Assembly (NCBI RefSeq): GCF_003586445.1
Contig: NZ_CP030028.1
Coordinates: 1,378,501-1,442,500 of the forward strand
Length of the DNA stretch: 64,000 nucleotides
Direction: 5' to 3'
Source: Bacillus sp. Y1
GTDB taxonomy: Bacteria; Bacillota; Bacilli; Bacillales; Cytobacillaceae
Shown one piece after another: positions 23,747 through 33,891 of the stretch (positions are counted from its first letter, which is position 1; every line of letters starts with the position of its first letter). Both the position numbers and the translations under genes were made by a program. The notes under the pieces are model-generated. The model ran no database searches. It worked only from the letters and a program-made list of their open reading frames with translations, and was not told where the DNA came from.

Positions 23747-24036
23747 GAACGATATTTCTCCGTAAGTGTATCCATTTTTATTCCTGATGGTTGATAAAGA
23801 ATCTTCACCTGTGAAATAACATTGCTGCTTCCCATTTCAATCATCTTTTCATTCATTTTTGAAATCACTGCAAAAAGTTCCTGAAGATCACCCTCCATAG
23901 TTGTTTCCAAGGGATGAACCTCATACTTTACTCCTGACGCATCAATAATGGCTATTGCTTCATCTACGTAAGGTATCACATTTTCACCGTTTTTTGTCTT
24001 AGGGATAATTTGTATACTAACAAGCGCGTTTGCCAT
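23743..24036 (-). CDS. MTH1187/YkoF-like thiamine-binding protein
   Basis: The 97-residue protein has the single ferredoxin-like unit of the MTH1187 family (DUF77): a first strand ALVSIQIIPKT, central GVKYEVHPLETTMEGD and end VISQVKILYQPSG. Members bind thiamine or its pyrimidine part in the cytoplasm. Its place between the binding-protein and permease genes of a TPP-controlled operon agrees with that. It may act as a cytoplasmic carrier or sensor of the imported compound. Confidence 0.85.
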   Translation of the reverse strand: MANALVSIQIIPKTKNGENVIPYVDEAIAIIDASGVKYEVHPLETTMEGDLQELFAVISKMNEKMIEMGSSNVISQVKILYQPSGIKMDTLTEKYRS

Positions 24037-24047
24037 ATGACCAACTC

Positions 24048-25043
24048 CTATTGTGGTAAAAATTCATTTGTAAAGGCTTTTTCTGCATCTAACTCTGATT
24101 CTAGTAACCCATTTTCAAGCATCCAAGAAGCATAGTTTTCCCATACTTCTAAACGTTGCTCACCCCATTGGTCTGCATCGTCTTGATATTTGGTAGCAAG
24201 CCATTCCTGACTTTTCTTAACAAGTTCTGCGTCAAGCTCAGGAGCAGCTTTGATTAGGACGTCCGCCGCATCGGAAGGATTGTCGATAGCAAATTCATAG
24301 CCTTTTGAAGCTGCTTTAACAAAAGCTTTTACTGTTTCTGGATCGTTGTTAATCTTATTTTCACTAGTTGTTAACACAGGTGTATAGTAGTCTAGCTTTT
24401 CGGAGTAATCGGTTAGATAGACCATATTTATGTCGTCTCCTCGTAATTCCGCTTCCACGCCTGTCCAACCGTAGTATATCCATGCAAAGTCAATATCACG
24501 TTCAACAGCGGTAAAGAAGTCCGCATCGCCTATGTTTACAATATTTACCTTTTCTACATCTGCTTGTTCCTGCTTCATAAGTGAGTCAATGACGGATTCT
24601 TCAACAGGTGAACCCCAACCACCATATGTTTTTCCTTCAAAATCCTTAGGAGATTGAATATTTTTAGATGCCGGTGATGCGAAACCAGATGTGTTGTGTT
24701 GAATGACCGCAGCTATAGAAACAAGCGGTACCCCTTGGACTCTAGCCTGTGTAATGCCCTCTTGATAACCTACACCAAAGTCTGCTTTCTCAGAAGCAAC
24801 AAGTTGGTCAGCACCAGCCTCTCCAGGCATCTGAATGGTCACATCAAGACCTTCCTCTTCAAAAAAGCCTTTTTCTTTTGCAACATATAGCCCTGTGTGA
24901 TTTGTGTTTGGAGTCCAATCAAGAACTACAGTCACTTTTTTTAAGTCAGCGCTTGATTCCTCCTGTTCTGTTTGTTGTTCATTTGTTCCTGAACATCCTG
25001 CGAGTAATACAGAAGCTGCAAATGCAGCTATCCACTTTTTCAT
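24048..25043 (-). CDS. thiY: Thiamine-precursor binding lipoprotein (NMT1/THI5-like)
   Basis: The 331-residue precursor has a lipoprotein signal (MKKWIAAFAASVLLAGCSG), so Cys18 is the likely lipidation site. The mature part has NMT1/THI5-type motifs: VVLDWTPNTNHTGLYVAKEKGFF, GEAGADQLVASEKADFGVGYQEG and WGSPVEESV. These bind formyl-aminopyrimidine or HMP outside the cell. ATG 25043 has GGAGGAG at good spacing; an upstream in-frame start would bury the lipobox. A TPP riboswitch precedes it. Confidence 0.9.
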   Translation of the reverse strand: MKKWIAAFAASVLLAGCSGTNEQQTEQEESSADLKKVTVVLDWTPNTNHTGLYVAKEKGFFEEEGLDVTIQMPGEAGADQLVASEKADFGVGYQEGITQARVQGVPLVSIAAVIQHNTSGFASPASKNIQSPKDFEGKTYGGWGSPVEESVIDSLMKQEQADVEKVNIVNIGDADFFTAVERDIDFAWIYYGWTGVEAELRGDDINMVYLTDYSEKLDYYTPVLTTSENKINNDPETVKAFVKAASKGYEFAIDNPSDAADVLIKAAPELDAELVKKSQEWLATKYQDDADQWGEQRLEVWENYASWMLENGLLESELDAEKAFTNEFLPQ

Positions 25044-25095
25044 TACCTTCTCCTCCAATGGTAAAAGTAGGGACACGACCTGAACCTCTAGACGA

Positions 25096-25127
25096 CAAAA
25101 AAACGCCCAGTTTTTGAACCGGACGCA
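25096..25127 (-). terminator. TPP-riboswitch terminator
   Basis: On the minus strand GCGTCCGGTT-CAAAA-ACTGGGCGTTTTTTT forms a stem with two G-U pairs and a U-run, between the riboswitch and thiY. Confidence 0.85.
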
Positions 25128-25160
25128 TATGTTTAAACAAATTTATTGTCTAAAGAATAT

Positions 25161-25250
25161 GTTCCCTACGCTGGTATCATCCAGATCAGGTTCAAAGGGT
25201 CAGCATCTATTAGATGCACTCTCAACTGGTCTTCACCGGTCCCCCTACAA
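25161..25250 (-). ncRNA. TPP (THI-box) riboswitch
   Basis: The minus strand shows the conserved core GTAGGGGGACC...CTGAGAGTGC-like segment (here GTTGAGAGTGCATC), then GCTGACCCTTTGAACCTG, ATCTGGATGATACCAGCG and the closing TAGGGA. Thiamine pyrophosphate binding should form the downstream terminator and shut off the transport operon. Confidence 0.95.
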
Positions 25251-25446
25251 TTCTTACCTATTTAGTTTCATTTCTATCTCATTATAGCAGAAATTATTTT
25301 CATGAAAAGGAAGAACTTTCTTGAATAAATGAACATAATGATATGTTTGTTATTGCTTTTGTAAAGAACACATTGCAAACTTCATACAGTCACGATAAGA
25401 TTGAAGTTATGGATGAATTTGTGTAAGGAAAGAAAGGAATTTCATA

Positions 25447-27027
25447 ATGGCAAAAAATTTTAAAGATGATGTACAATCGCGTCGCACATTTGCGATCATT
25501 TCCCACCCGGATGCTGGGAAAACAACATTAACAGAAAAGTTATTGTTATTTGGTGGAGCGATTCGTGATGCGGGAACTGTAAAAGGAAAGAAAACGGGTA
25601 AGTTTGCAACGAGCGATTGGATGGAAATTGAAAAACAACGTGGTATTTCCGTTACGTCGAGTGTAATGCAATTTGATTATAATGACTGTCGAGTGAATAT
25701 TCTTGATACACCAGGTCACCAAGACTTCAGTGAAGATACGTATCGTACTCTTACAGCTGTTGATAGTGCGGTCATGATTATCGATTCAGCAAAAGGGATT
25801 GAGGAGCAGACCTTAAAGCTATTTAAAGTGTGTCGAATGAGAGGTATTCCGATTTTTACCTTTATCAATAAGCTTGATCGTCAGGGGAAATCTCCATTAG
25901 AACTTTTAGCTGAGTTAGAAGAGGTTATGGGGATAGAATCATATCCGATGAACTGGCCGATCGGAATGGGGAAAGAATTTCTCGGTATATATGACCGTTT
26001 CTACAAGCGAATTGAACAATTCCGTGTGGAAGAGGAAGAACGATTTATTACATTAAATGAAGATGGAGAAATAGAAGGAGATCATAGACTAAAGCAATAC
26101 TCCTTATATGACCAAACGTTGGAGGAAATTATGCTATTAAATGAAGCGGGAAATGAATTTTCTCGTGAAAGAATAGCAAATGGGGAACTAACACCTGTAT
26201 TCTTTGGTAGCGCCTTAGCGAACTTTGGTGTTCAGACATTTCTAGAAACCTATCTTCAATTTGCACCTGCACCTCAAGCTCGGGAATCTACAGAAGGGAA
26301 AATTGATCCACTATCAGAGGATTTTTCAGGCTTTATTTTTAAGATTCAAGCAAATATGAATCCTGCTCACAGGGACAGAATTGCCTTTTTACGTGTATGT
26401 TCAGGGAAATTTGAAAGAGGGATGACAGTCAATATTCCACGCTTAGGAAAGTCAATGAAGCTTTCTCAATCAACACAGTTTATGGCTGATGACAGAAACA
26501 CGGTTGATGAAGCGGTTAGTGGAGATATTATTGGTTTGTACGATCCAGGTACGTATCAAATTGGAGATACATTGACAGTTGGAAAAAACAACTTTCAATA
26601 CGAAAAGCTTCCTCAATTTACTCCTGAACTCTTTGTTCGGGTTTCTGCTAAAAACGTAATGAAGCAGAAGTCTTTTCATAAAGGAATTCAGCAACTCGTT
26701 CAGGAAGGTGCCATTCAGCTCTTCCGTACGGTTCGAACAGATGATTATTTGTTAGGGGCCGTTGGTCAACTCCAATTTGAGGTGTTTGAGCATCGGATGA
26801 GAAACGAGTACAACGCAGAAGTATTAATGGAAAGATTAGGTTCAAAAATTGTCCGTTGGGTTGAAAATGAAGAAATTAATGAAAATCTTTCTAGCAGTCG
26901 AAGCCTATTAGTAAAGGATCGCTACGATAAGAAAGTATTTCTTTTCGAAAACGATTTTGCTCTTCGCTGGTTCCAAGAAAAAAATCCAGACATAACACTT
27001 TATAATCCTATGGATGATTACCAATAA
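25447..27027 (+). CDS. prfC: Peptide chain release factor 3
   Basis: The 526-residue GTPase has G1 [15 protein letters not shown], the switch/G3 [17 protein letters not shown], and G4 INKLDR, with the EF-G-like domains II and III expected of RF3 and the RF3 length. RF3 recycles RF1/RF2 from the ribosome after peptide release. AAAGGAA precedes the ATG. It is a single gene with its own terminator. RF3 is absent from B. subtilis but present in other bacilli, so this is a lineage marker rather than an anomaly. Confidence 0.95.
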   Translation: MAKNFKDDVQSRRTFAIISHPDAGKTTLTEKLLLFGGAIRDAGTVKGKKTGKFATSDWMEIEKQRGISVTSSVMQFDYNDCRVNILDTPGHQDFSEDTYRTLTAVDSAVMIIDSAKGIEEQTLKLFKVCRMRGIPIFTFINKLDRQGKSPLELLAELEEVMGIESYPMNWPIGMGKEFLGIYDRFYKRIEQFRVEEEERFITLNEDGEIEGDHRLKQYSLYDQTLEEIMLLNEAGNEFSRERIANGELTPVFFGSALANFGVQTFLETYLQFAPAPQARESTEGKIDPLSEDFSGFIFKIQANMNPAHRDRIAFLRVCSGKFERGMTVNIPRLGKSMKLSQSTQFMADDRNTVDEAVSGDIIGLYDPGTYQIGDTLTVGKNNFQYEKLPQFTPELFVRVSAKNVMKQKSFHKGIQQLVQEGAIQLFRTVRTDDYLLGAVGQLQFEVFEHRMRNEYNAEVLMERLGSKIVRWVENEEINENLSSSRSLLVKDRYDKKVFLFENDFALRWFQEKNPDITLYNPMDDYQ

Positions 27028-27029
27028 GT

Positions 27030-27067
27030 ACCTAGAAGTCCTCGTCTTTTGAGGGCTTCTTTTTTAT
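27030..27067 (+). terminator. Terminator after prfC
   Basis: AGAAGTCCTC and GAGGGCTTCTTTTTT flank a short loop directly after prfC. Confidence 0.88.
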
Positions 27068-27126
27068 AGGAAAAAACTCTACTTTTGGTATAATAGTATT
27101 GATTCTTAAGACCTGGAGGAGCCTCT

Positions 27127-28110
27127 ATGAAAAAATGTACCGAATGCGGAGTTAGTTACAAAATTGATACCTCAGGGTACTTATTTATCGAGGGAATGAA
27201 TAATGAGAGTACTTTTACTGAGTATGAATACTCTTCGTTTCAAGAATTAGAAGACTATTTAAAAACACTGACTATAGATCTGAAAAATCGTCCGGAAGTA
27301 AAAGCAGCTTTATCGAGTGAAAGGGTAAAACCAATATTATTGACGTCTTTACCTGTTTTATTAGAGAGAGTAAAAAATCGGGATATTGTTCGAGTAATTC
27401 AAACTGGGGAGTTAATTGGACATATACAACCAATCATCGATTTACAGAACAACCAATTATTTGCATTTGAATCTCTTTTACGTACCAATGGCATGAACCA
27501 AATGCCACCAGGACAGCTATTTCATGTGGCAGAAAAAACAGGGCTACTATCGATGCTCGACCAAAGGGCAAGAGAGGTGGCCATACAGACTCGTAGAAAG
27601 TATATAAAAAAAGGGATCAAAAGCTTTATTAATTTTTTGCCATCGACCATTTATAATCCGGAATTTTGTCTACAACATACCTTTCATCTAGTTAATAAAT
27701 ATGGAATTGATCCATCAGATTTAGTGTTTGAGGTTGTAGAGACAGAGAAAATCGAAGATGTTGAACATTTGCAAAAGGTGTTTATCACTTATAAAAAACA
27801 GGGGATGAAGGTGGCCCTTGATGATGTAGGCTCAGGCTTTTCTACAATAGACATGCTAGAACTGCTACATCCCGATTATGTAAAAATTGACCGAAGCTAT
27901 ATTGACCACTGCGATCAGGATAGGCAGAAACAAAAGTTTTTAAGGGAAGTTCAACAAGTTGCACAAGATCTAAATATTGAAGTTCTGGCAGAAGGAATTG
28001 AAAGAATGGAAGAACTAGAGTTGTGTAGAGACCTCGGGATGAATCTAGCTCAAGGGTATTTTATTGGAAAACCAAAAGCAGGGGATCAATATATAAATCT
28101 ACAACTATAA
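27127..28110 (+). CDS. EAL-domain cyclic-di-GMP phosphodiesterase
   Basis: The 327-residue protein has about 95 N-terminal residues starting with a CxxC (MKKCTECG), then a complete EAL domain. Catalytic elements are all present: ESLLR in place of EALLR, INFLPSTIYN, FEVVETE, ALDDVGSGFST, VKIDRSYI, LAEGIE and AQGYFIGKP. It should hydrolyse c-di-GMP to pGpG. There is no GGDEF or membrane part, so it is a cytosolic enzyme, possibly with a metal or redox input at its N-terminus. GGAGGAG precedes the ATG; it is a single-gene unit. Confidence 0.93.
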   Translation: MKKCTECGVSYKIDTSGYLFIEGMNNESTFTEYEYSSFQELEDYLKTLTIDLKNRPEVKAALSSERVKPILLTSLPVLLERVKNRDIVRVIQTGELIGHIQPIIDLQNNQLFAFESLLRTNGMNQMPPGQLFHVAEKTGLLSMLDQRAREVAIQTRRKYIKKGIKSFINFLPSTIYNPEFCLQHTFHLVNKYGIDPSDLVFEVVETEKIEDVEHLQKVFITYKKQGMKVALDDVGSGFSTIDMLELLHPDYVKIDRSYIDHCDQDRQKQKFLREVQQVAQDLNIEVLAEGIERMEELELCRDLGMNLAQGYFIGKPKAGDQYINLQL

Positions 28111-28125
28111 GAATACTTTTTATGC

Positions 28126-28156
28126 AAGCTTCTCCAATAATGGGGAAGCTTTTTTT
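28126..28156 (+). terminator. Terminator after the EAL gene
   Basis: AAGCTTCTCC-AATAAT-GGGGAAGCTTTTTTT. Confidence 0.92.
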
Positions 28157-28273
28157 GTAGGAGAGTTTGAATCCAGCGCTTATTTGCATACGATATTTTG
28201 CTTCTTTATAATATGGGCATAAAAGCCTTCAGTTGGCTGAATCTGTTAGGGTTTGAGAGGAGTTAGCGATGGA

Positions 28274-31200
28274 ATGAAGATTAGCGAATATGCTATAAAA
28301 AGACCAGTCTTTACAATTGTCACGATGTTCTTAGTGCTGATTCTAGGAATCGTATCGTTAGTGAATATCCCATTAAAGCTAATACCGGAGATAAAACCTC
28401 CTGTAGGTGTGGTAGTAACGAATTATCCAGGTGCAAGTCCTGAGGAGATTGTAGAAAAAATAACAAAACCACTGGAGAGTAACTTAGCCACCCTGCCTGG
28501 TATAAAAACTCTCACCTCAACCTCACAGGAAGGCGCAAATTTTATCCTTCTTCAATTTTCTTGGACGACACATATTGATGAAATACAGGATGAAATTATT
28601 CAACGCATTGATTTAACAACTCTCCCAGACGATGCAGAAAAGCCTAGGTTTTTAAAATTTGACCCTTCTCAGTTTCCCGTAATTCAACTATCGTTAAGTA
28701 CGGATGAGAATGAGGAGATGTTGAGACAGTTAGCCCAGGAATTAGAACTGGAGTTAACAAAAGTGGATGGAGTTGCGAGCGTAAATTTATCTGGAACCTC
28801 TGCAAAGGAAGTAAAGGTTGAACTTGATCAGGAAAAATTAAAGGCGTACTCATTAAGTCAAAGCGATATAGTCGATTTGATTCAGGCTAATAATATTTCG
28901 ATGCCGGGTAACCCTATTTTAACTGAAGGTAAGCAATTAACGACAAGAATTATATCCACCCTTGATTCTATAGACACATTACAAAACTTAACGGTGTCAA
29001 TGAATCCTTTAACGGGTGATGAAATACAGTTACGTGATGTAAGTGATGTAAAACTAGAAAATCAGGATGATCGTACCATTACCCGCACAAATGAAAATCC
29101 CTCTGTGCTTCTTAGTGTTCTTCAGCAATCTGATGCGAATACGGCAGAAGTATCTAAAGCATTTGTTCAAGAATTAAAGAAACTGTTGAATAAGGAAAAA
29201 TATCAAGATATTCAGTCAGATATTATATTTGATCAAGGGGAATACATAAAACAAGCCATAGGAAATATAACAACTTCCTTACTCCTTGGTGGCCTATTTG
29301 CAATGGTAGTTCTTTTTCTCTTTTTAAAAAATGTAAAAAGTCCACTGATTATCGGTGTTTCTATTCCGTATTCAGTTATTTTTACCTTTGTATTAATGTA
29401 TTTTTCGGATTATACGCTTAATATTATGACTCTTGGAGGACTAGCATTAGGGATTGGAATGTTGGTGGACAACTCCATCGTGGTCATTGAAAATATTTAT
29501 CGTCACTTGGCGTTGGGCAAGAATGCAAAGGAAGCGGCTCGTGTTGGCTCACAAGAAGTAGGTGGGGCCATCACAGCTTCTACTCTTACAACAGTTGCTG
29601 TCTTTTTACCAGTTGTTTTTATTACAGGAATTATTGGAGAGCTTTTTAAAGAATTTGCTGTGACTATTTCGTTTAGCTTAATAGCGTCGTTGTTAGTATC
29701 GTTAACTGTAGTTCCTATGCTAGCAAGTAGGTTATTAAAGGCATCTATACATAATGCTGAGAAGGAAAGACAAAGTTCCTATGTTGTTCTAAGGCTTGAA
29801 AGGGGAGTGAGATGGTGTTTAAACAATCGAATATTTGTTTTAATCATTTCGACTTTGCTATTAGTTGGAGGAGTGTTTAGTTTAACAACTGTAGGTATGC
29901 AGTTTTTACCGAAAACGGACGAAGGATTTTTTACCATTCGTGTCAAGTTAGGAAATGGAATGGCATTGTCAGAAACAGACAAAGTACTAACTTCCATTGA
30001 AAAGGAGCTTAAAAAGGAATCGGATGTTGAGACATTTGTTAGCCTAATTGGAACAACACAGGAGGGCTCTTTCAGAGGAGCAAGAAACGCGAATGAAGCA
30101 GAGGTGTACGTAAAAATGAAACCGCTTAATGAACGTACACAATCCATCTTTCAATTTGCGGATGACGTAAAGGAATCAATTGAAGCGGCAGCAAAATCCA
30201 CGAATAAAACAGCTAAACTATCATTTAATATGCAGTCAACTACTGGGTCAAATCCCAATACCCTTACCTTCAGTATTTTGGACACGAAAAAGGGGAGGCT
30301 AGAAGAATCGGTTGGTAAAATCTATGCAAGGTTGAACAAACTGAGTGAAGTAAATGAGGTTACAACAGACTTAATGGAACAACTAGAAGAAATTCAGATC
30401 ACGGTGAATCGAAAGGAAGCATTAAAGCAAGGCTTGACACCAGCGGCAGTTGCAATGATTGTAAATAACGTAACTCGTGGAAGTGTTGCCACCCAAATAG
30501 TAGATGACAACTCACAGATCTATCGAGTAATTGTTGAATATGATAAAAGCGTAAGCGAAAGTATGGAAAGCATAAAAGGACTGCTAATAAAAAACCCTGC
30601 TGGAAACTATATTGAGTTAGGTGATGTTACCAATATTAGCCGTGGATATGGACCTGTCAAAATAGAAAGAATTAACCAACAGGCTGCTGTTCAATTTACT
30701 GTAAAGTATAAAGACACGACGAATCTCGGTTTTATTTCAAGAAAAGTGGATCGAGAGATTGAAAACCTGAAACTAGCAGATGAAACAGAAGTTGTTTTTA
30801 GTGGGGATCGTGAATTGCTTGATAGTGCGTTAGATCAATTGTTATTAGCATTTGTCCTAGCTATTACGTTTGTGTATCTCGTTATGGCGGCGCAATTTGA
30901 GTCCTTGAAATATCCACTTGTTATCATGTTTACGGTTCCGTTAATGGTTATAGGAGTTGCCCTCGCTCTGACCATTACAAACACGCCAATTAGCTTGACC
31001 GTTATCATTGGAGTGATTGTTCTAGCAGGGATTGTTGTTAACAATGCAATTGTAATAATAGACTATATCAATCAAAAGAAGAATCAAGGAATGGAATCGG
31101 CTGAAGCAATTGTACTATCTGTAAAAGAACGGTTTCGTCCCATTCTAATGACCGCTTTGACAACGATATTGGGACTTATTCCGCTTGCGCTTGGTATAGG

Positions 31201-31345
31201 GGATGGTACAGAAATTAATCAGCCTATGGGGATTACGGTGATTGGTGGATTAATCAGCTCGACATTCTTAACATTGTTTGTTATCCCAGTTGTATATAGC
31301 CTTTTTGATAGAGGAGTTTCGAAAATTAATGGAAATAATGCCTAA
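28274..31345 (+). CDS. RND-family efflux transporter (SwrC/AcrB-like)
   Basis: The 1023-residue protein is a full-length HAE-type RND exporter: first transmembrane helix after KRPVFTIVTMFL, two large extracytoplasmic loops, and two halves each with six helices. Motifs include the proton-relay region GMLVDNSIVVIENIYRH and, in the second half, VLAGIVVNNAIVIIDYIN. In B. subtilis the homologue SwrC exports surfactin. No adaptor or outer-membrane partner is adjacent, as expected of a Gram-positive. ATG 28274 gives the family-like start MKISEYAIKRP; a longer frame begins at 28253. Confidence 0.93.
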   Translation: MKISEYAIKRPVFTIVTMFLVLILGIVSLVNIPLKLIPEIKPPVGVVVTNYPGASPEEIVEKITKPLESNLATLPGIKTLTSTSQEGANFILLQFSWTTHIDEIQDEIIQRIDLTTLPDDAEKPRFLKFDPSQFPVIQLSLSTDENEEMLRQLAQELELELTKVDGVASVNLSGTSAKEVKVELDQEKLKAYSLSQSDIVDLIQANNISMPGNPILTEGKQLTTRIISTLDSIDTLQNLTVSMNPLTGDEIQLRDVSDVKLENQDDRTITRTNENPSVLLSVLQQSDANTAEVSKAFVQELKKLLNKEKYQDIQSDIIFDQGEYIKQAIGNITTSLLLGGLFAMVVLFLFLKNVKSPLIIGVSIPYSVIFTFVLMYFSDYTLNIMTLGGLALGIGMLVDNSIVVIENIYRHLALGKNAKEAARVGSQEVGGAITASTLTTVAVFLPVVFITGIIGELFKEFAVTISFSLIASLLVSLTVVPMLASRLLKASIHNAEKERQSSYVVLRLERGVRWCLNNRIFVLIISTLLLVGGVFSLTTVGMQFLPKTDEGFFTIRVKLGNGMALSETDKVLTSIEKELKKESDVETFVSLIGTTQEGSFRGARNANEAEVYVKMKPLNERTQSIFQFADDVKESIEAAAKSTNKTAKLSFNMQSTTGSNPNTLTFSILDTKKGRLEESVGKIYARLNKLSEVNEVTTDLMEQLEEIQITVNRKEALKQGLTPAAVAMIVNNVTRGSVATQIVDDNSQIYRVIVEYDKSVSESMESIKGLLIKNPAGNYIELGDVTNISRGYGPVKIERINQQAAVQFTVKYKDTTNLGFISRKVDREIENLKLADETEVVFSGDRELLDSALDQLLLAFVLAITFVYLVMAAQFESLKYPLVIMFTVPLMVIGVALALTITNTPISLTVIIGVIVLAGIVVNNAIVIIDYINQKKNQGMESAEAIVLSVKERFRPILMTALTTILGLIPLALGIGDGTEINQPMGITVIGGLISSTFLTLFVIPVVYSLFDRGVSKINGNNA

Positions 31346-31440
31346 TGTCGAAAAATGTAGGAAAAGTCTTGCATGTTCAAGTGATAATTCTTCTTTATTT
31401 CGTACAACCTATAAGTAATGAAAATTAGCTGGTGATTAGG

Positions 31441-31917
31441 ATGAAAAAACAAGGGAAGTTAGAAGCTGTATTGTGGAGTATTGCGCTGCCTGGATTTAGT
31501 CAGCTTCTTAGTGGAAGCTACGTGAAAGGGGTACTATTTGTACTACTTGAGTTTGTTGTTAATGTAATGAGTAATTTTAATGAGGCCATTATGTTAAGTT
31601 TTTTATGGGAGATAGATCAAGCATTTGCAGTACTTGATTATCAATGGCTGATGTTTTACCCTTGTCTTTATATGTTCGCTATGTGGGATGCATACCGAGC
31701 TGCAATGCCAGAAACGGAGGAATACTCTTATCTTCCTTTTGCCTTCGGAGCTTATTTTGTTACGGTCGGGTTGATGTTATCAAAAAAAGTGAAGCTTTTT
31801 GGTGTCGTATTTGGACCAATCTTTCTTCCTATGATTTTTTTGGTGCCTGGATTGCTTATTGGTTTCGTAATCAGATACTTAATATTAAGAGCAAAAGTAC
31901 CAAAAGTGAAGTTCTAA
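31441..31917 (+). CDS. Multi-span membrane protein, unknown
   Basis: The 158-residue protein is mostly hydrophobic with four or five predicted membrane segments; it begins MKKQGKLEAVLWSIALPGFSQLLSGSYVKG. The opening phrase (ALPGFSQL-xG-x-YxKG) recalls small TM2/DUF5683-like membrane proteins. GTG 31432 is an alternative start. It follows the RND gene by 95 bases and may be transcribed with it. I do not assign a function. Confidence 0.7.
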   Translation: MKKQGKLEAVLWSIALPGFSQLLSGSYVKGVLFVLLEFVVNVMSNFNEAIMLSFLWEIDQAFAVLDYQWLMFYPCLYMFAMWDAYRAAMPETEEYSYLPFAFGAYFVTVGLMLSKKVKLFGVVFGPIFLPMIFLVPGLLIGFVIRYLILRAKVPKVKF

Positions 31918-31938
31918 CTTTTTGTTAGAACTTTTTTT
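31908..31938 (+). terminator. Terminator overlapping the previous stop codon
   Basis: GTTCTAAC-TTTTT-GTTAGAAC followed by a T-run. Confidence 0.88.
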
Positions 31939-32042
31939 GTTTTTTCTACTTTTACACCCCCATAGCATTCAAATGCTGCTCGTAGGTATTTAGTGACTAG
32001 AAGATAGCGGCCGCTTCTTACAATACAACTGAGGTGAATGAA

Positions 32043-33026
32043 ATGAACAAACATACTATTTTCGATCTTAACAAAATTACTAAAAGTGCCTTTGCTTTTG
32101 TTTTAGCAGGTTCACTTTCATTAACAGCAACAACTGCATTAGCAGAAGAAAATGAGAACATTGAGTCGCAAGTAGTTGAAGAAACAGTAACAAACGAAGA
32201 AGTTATTTCTTTAGATGACGCACTCGTTGATGAAAATACAAATGAAGTAGAAGAGCCAGAGCTATTACCAGGAGATTTCTTCTATTTTGCAAAAACGGCA
32301 TTAGAAAAAATCCAGTTAATCTTAACTTTTGATGATGTAAAGGAAGCAAAGTTACTAGCTGAATTCGCAACAGAAAGATTAGCAGAAGCAGAAGCATTAT
32401 TCTCAGCAGGTCAAGAGGAAGAGGCTTTAGCTGTAATGGAGGAAGCTTTAGAAAATTTATCCGTTGCTGAAGAGACAGTAAGTGAAAATACAGATGCAAC
32501 AATTGAAATTATTGAGAATGATGAAGAAGTAGTTGAAGAAACGGAAGAAGTAGAAAAGCAAATTGCTCAAAATATCATTTCATTAAAGGCTAATATGGAA
32601 AAAGTAAAAAATCCTGTAGCAAAAGCTGCTCTTGAGAAGAACATCAAAAAAAGCTATGCTAAGCTAGCTGAAAAAATGGCTAAACTTGAAGAAAAAGCTT
32701 CTGAAGAAAAAGCTTCTGAAGAAGAAAGTGAAGATGTGACTACAATTGAAACTGAAGATGAAACAACAACTGAAGAAACAGATTTAACAGTAGTAGATGA
32801 AACAACTACAGAGGAAGAAGTAGTAATTGAAGAAAATACTGATGTAGTAACGACTCCTGCTCCGGCTGCAAAGGTAACAAACCAAGTTAAGGTTGATCAA
32901 GCTCAAAAGAAAGCTGAGAAGCAAGTGGTAAAACAGGAGAAGAAGTCTGAAAAAGAACAAGTAAATAAGCCAAATACTCAGCAGAATTCAAAAGCAAGTG
33001 AACAAAAAGGAAACGGCAAGAATTAA
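32043..33026 (+). CDS. Secreted DUF5667 protein, Glu/Thr/Lys-rich
   Basis: The 327-residue precursor has a signal peptide ending near ALAEE, then a DUF5667 domain (ELLPGDFFYFAKTALEKIQ, LTFDDVKEAKLLAEFATERLAEAEALF) and a long low-complexity tail of Glu, Thr and Lys (repeated EEKASEE and ETTTEE). It is expected outside the membrane, perhaps in the cell-wall space. GAGGTG lies six bases before ATG 32043. The sigI-rsgI pair, whose anti-sigma part also has a low-complexity outer tail, follows directly, so the genes may share a wall-related role. Confidence 0.78.
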   Translation: MNKHTIFDLNKITKSAFAFVLAGSLSLTATTALAEENENIESQVVEETVTNEEVISLDDALVDENTNEVEEPELLPGDFFYFAKTALEKIQLILTFDDVKEAKLLAEFATERLAEAEALFSAGQEEEALAVMEEALENLSVAEETVSENTDATIEIIENDEEVVEETEEVEKQIAQNIISLKANMEKVKNPVAKAALEKNIKKSYAKLAEKMAKLEEKASEEKASEEESEDVTTIETEDETTTEETDLTVVDETTTEEEVVIEENTDVVTTPAPAAKVTNQVKVDQAQKKAEKQVVKQEKKSEKEQVNKPNTQQNSKASEQKGNGKN

Positions 33027-33034
33027 CATATCTT

Positions 33035-33073
33035 CATAAAAAGAGGCCATTTTTAAAATGGCTCTCTTTTTTC
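33035..33073 (+). terminator. Terminator before sigI
   Basis: AAAGAGGCCATTTT and AAAATGGCTCTCTTTTTT form a stem with a bulge. Confidence 0.85.
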
Positions 33074-33141
33074 CAAAAGCTTACCCTTAAAAATCCCAAC
33101 AAAGTATCGTATGATATATGGTGATAAGTGAGGTGAAGCTG

Positions 33142-33891
33142 TTGTTAGGTTTATTATTTTTACCAAAAAAGAAAAAACGCACATTAGAAGAGACTGTTTT
33201 TGCCATTCAAAATGGAGATCAAGGACTTCAAAATGAACTCATTCATCAATATAAACCCTTTATTGCAAAATCAGTATCTTCCGTTTGTAAGAGATATATT
33301 AGCGAAACAGACGATGAGTTTAGCATTGGATTAATTGCATTTAATGAAGCGATACAAAAGTATAGTTCAGATAAAGGCAGCTCCCTGCTTAGTTTTGCAG
33401 AGGTTATTATAAAAAGGCGAGTAATAGATTATATACGTCAGCAAATCAAGCATCAAAATCTATCAATGGATGTTAATGGATTTGAGGAAAATGATGAAGA
33501 GGTTGCTCAGACTAGTCTAGAAGCAAATATGTCCCTAGAGGAGTACTACAAGAAAACGGACGAAGAGTTAAGAAGGCAAGAAATCATGCATTTCTCAAAG
33601 CTTCTAACGGAATTTGATCTGTCTTTTAAAGATTTAGTAGAGAACTCTCCAAAGCATGCGGATGCAAGAAAAAACGCCATGCTAGTTGCCAAGGAAATCG
33701 TTTCTAATGAAGCGATCAAGCAAATTTTAGTAGAGAAAAAGAGACTCCCAATCAAACAAATTGAGGATTCTGTAAGTGTTAGCAGGAAGACGATCGAGCG
33801 GAATCGAAAATATATTATTGCTATATCTATTATCTTAATGAACGATTATTTATATTTACAGGATTATGTCAAAGGGGTGTTGGAAACGTGA
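33142..33891 (+). CDS. sigI: RNA polymerase sigma factor SigI
   Basis: The product is clearly SigI: KKRTLEETVFAIQNGDQGLQNELIHQYKPFIAKSVSSV and EFSIGLIAFNEAIQKYS in region 2, and the C-terminal SVSRKTIERNRKYIIAISII. SigI directs heat- and wall-stress promoters and is held by RsgI. The start is uncertain: ATG 33118 lacks a ribosome binding site, whereas TTG 33142 has GTGAGGTG six bases upstream and gives an N-terminus (LGLLF...KKKK) aligned with B. subtilis SigI. The end overlaps rsgI by four bases (GTGA), the usual sigma/anti-sigma coupling. Confidence 0.93.
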   Translation: MLGLLFLPKKKKRTLEETVFAIQNGDQGLQNELIHQYKPFIAKSVSSVCKRYISETDDEFSIGLIAFNEAIQKYSSDKGSSLLSFAEVIIKRRVIDYIRQQIKHQNLSMDVNGFEENDEEVAQTSLEANMSLEEYYKKTDEELRRQEIMHFSKLLTEFDLSFKDLVENSPKHADARKNAMLVAKEIVSNEAIKQILVEKKRLPIKQIEDSVSVSRKTIERNRKYIIAISIILMNDYLYLQDYVKGVLET

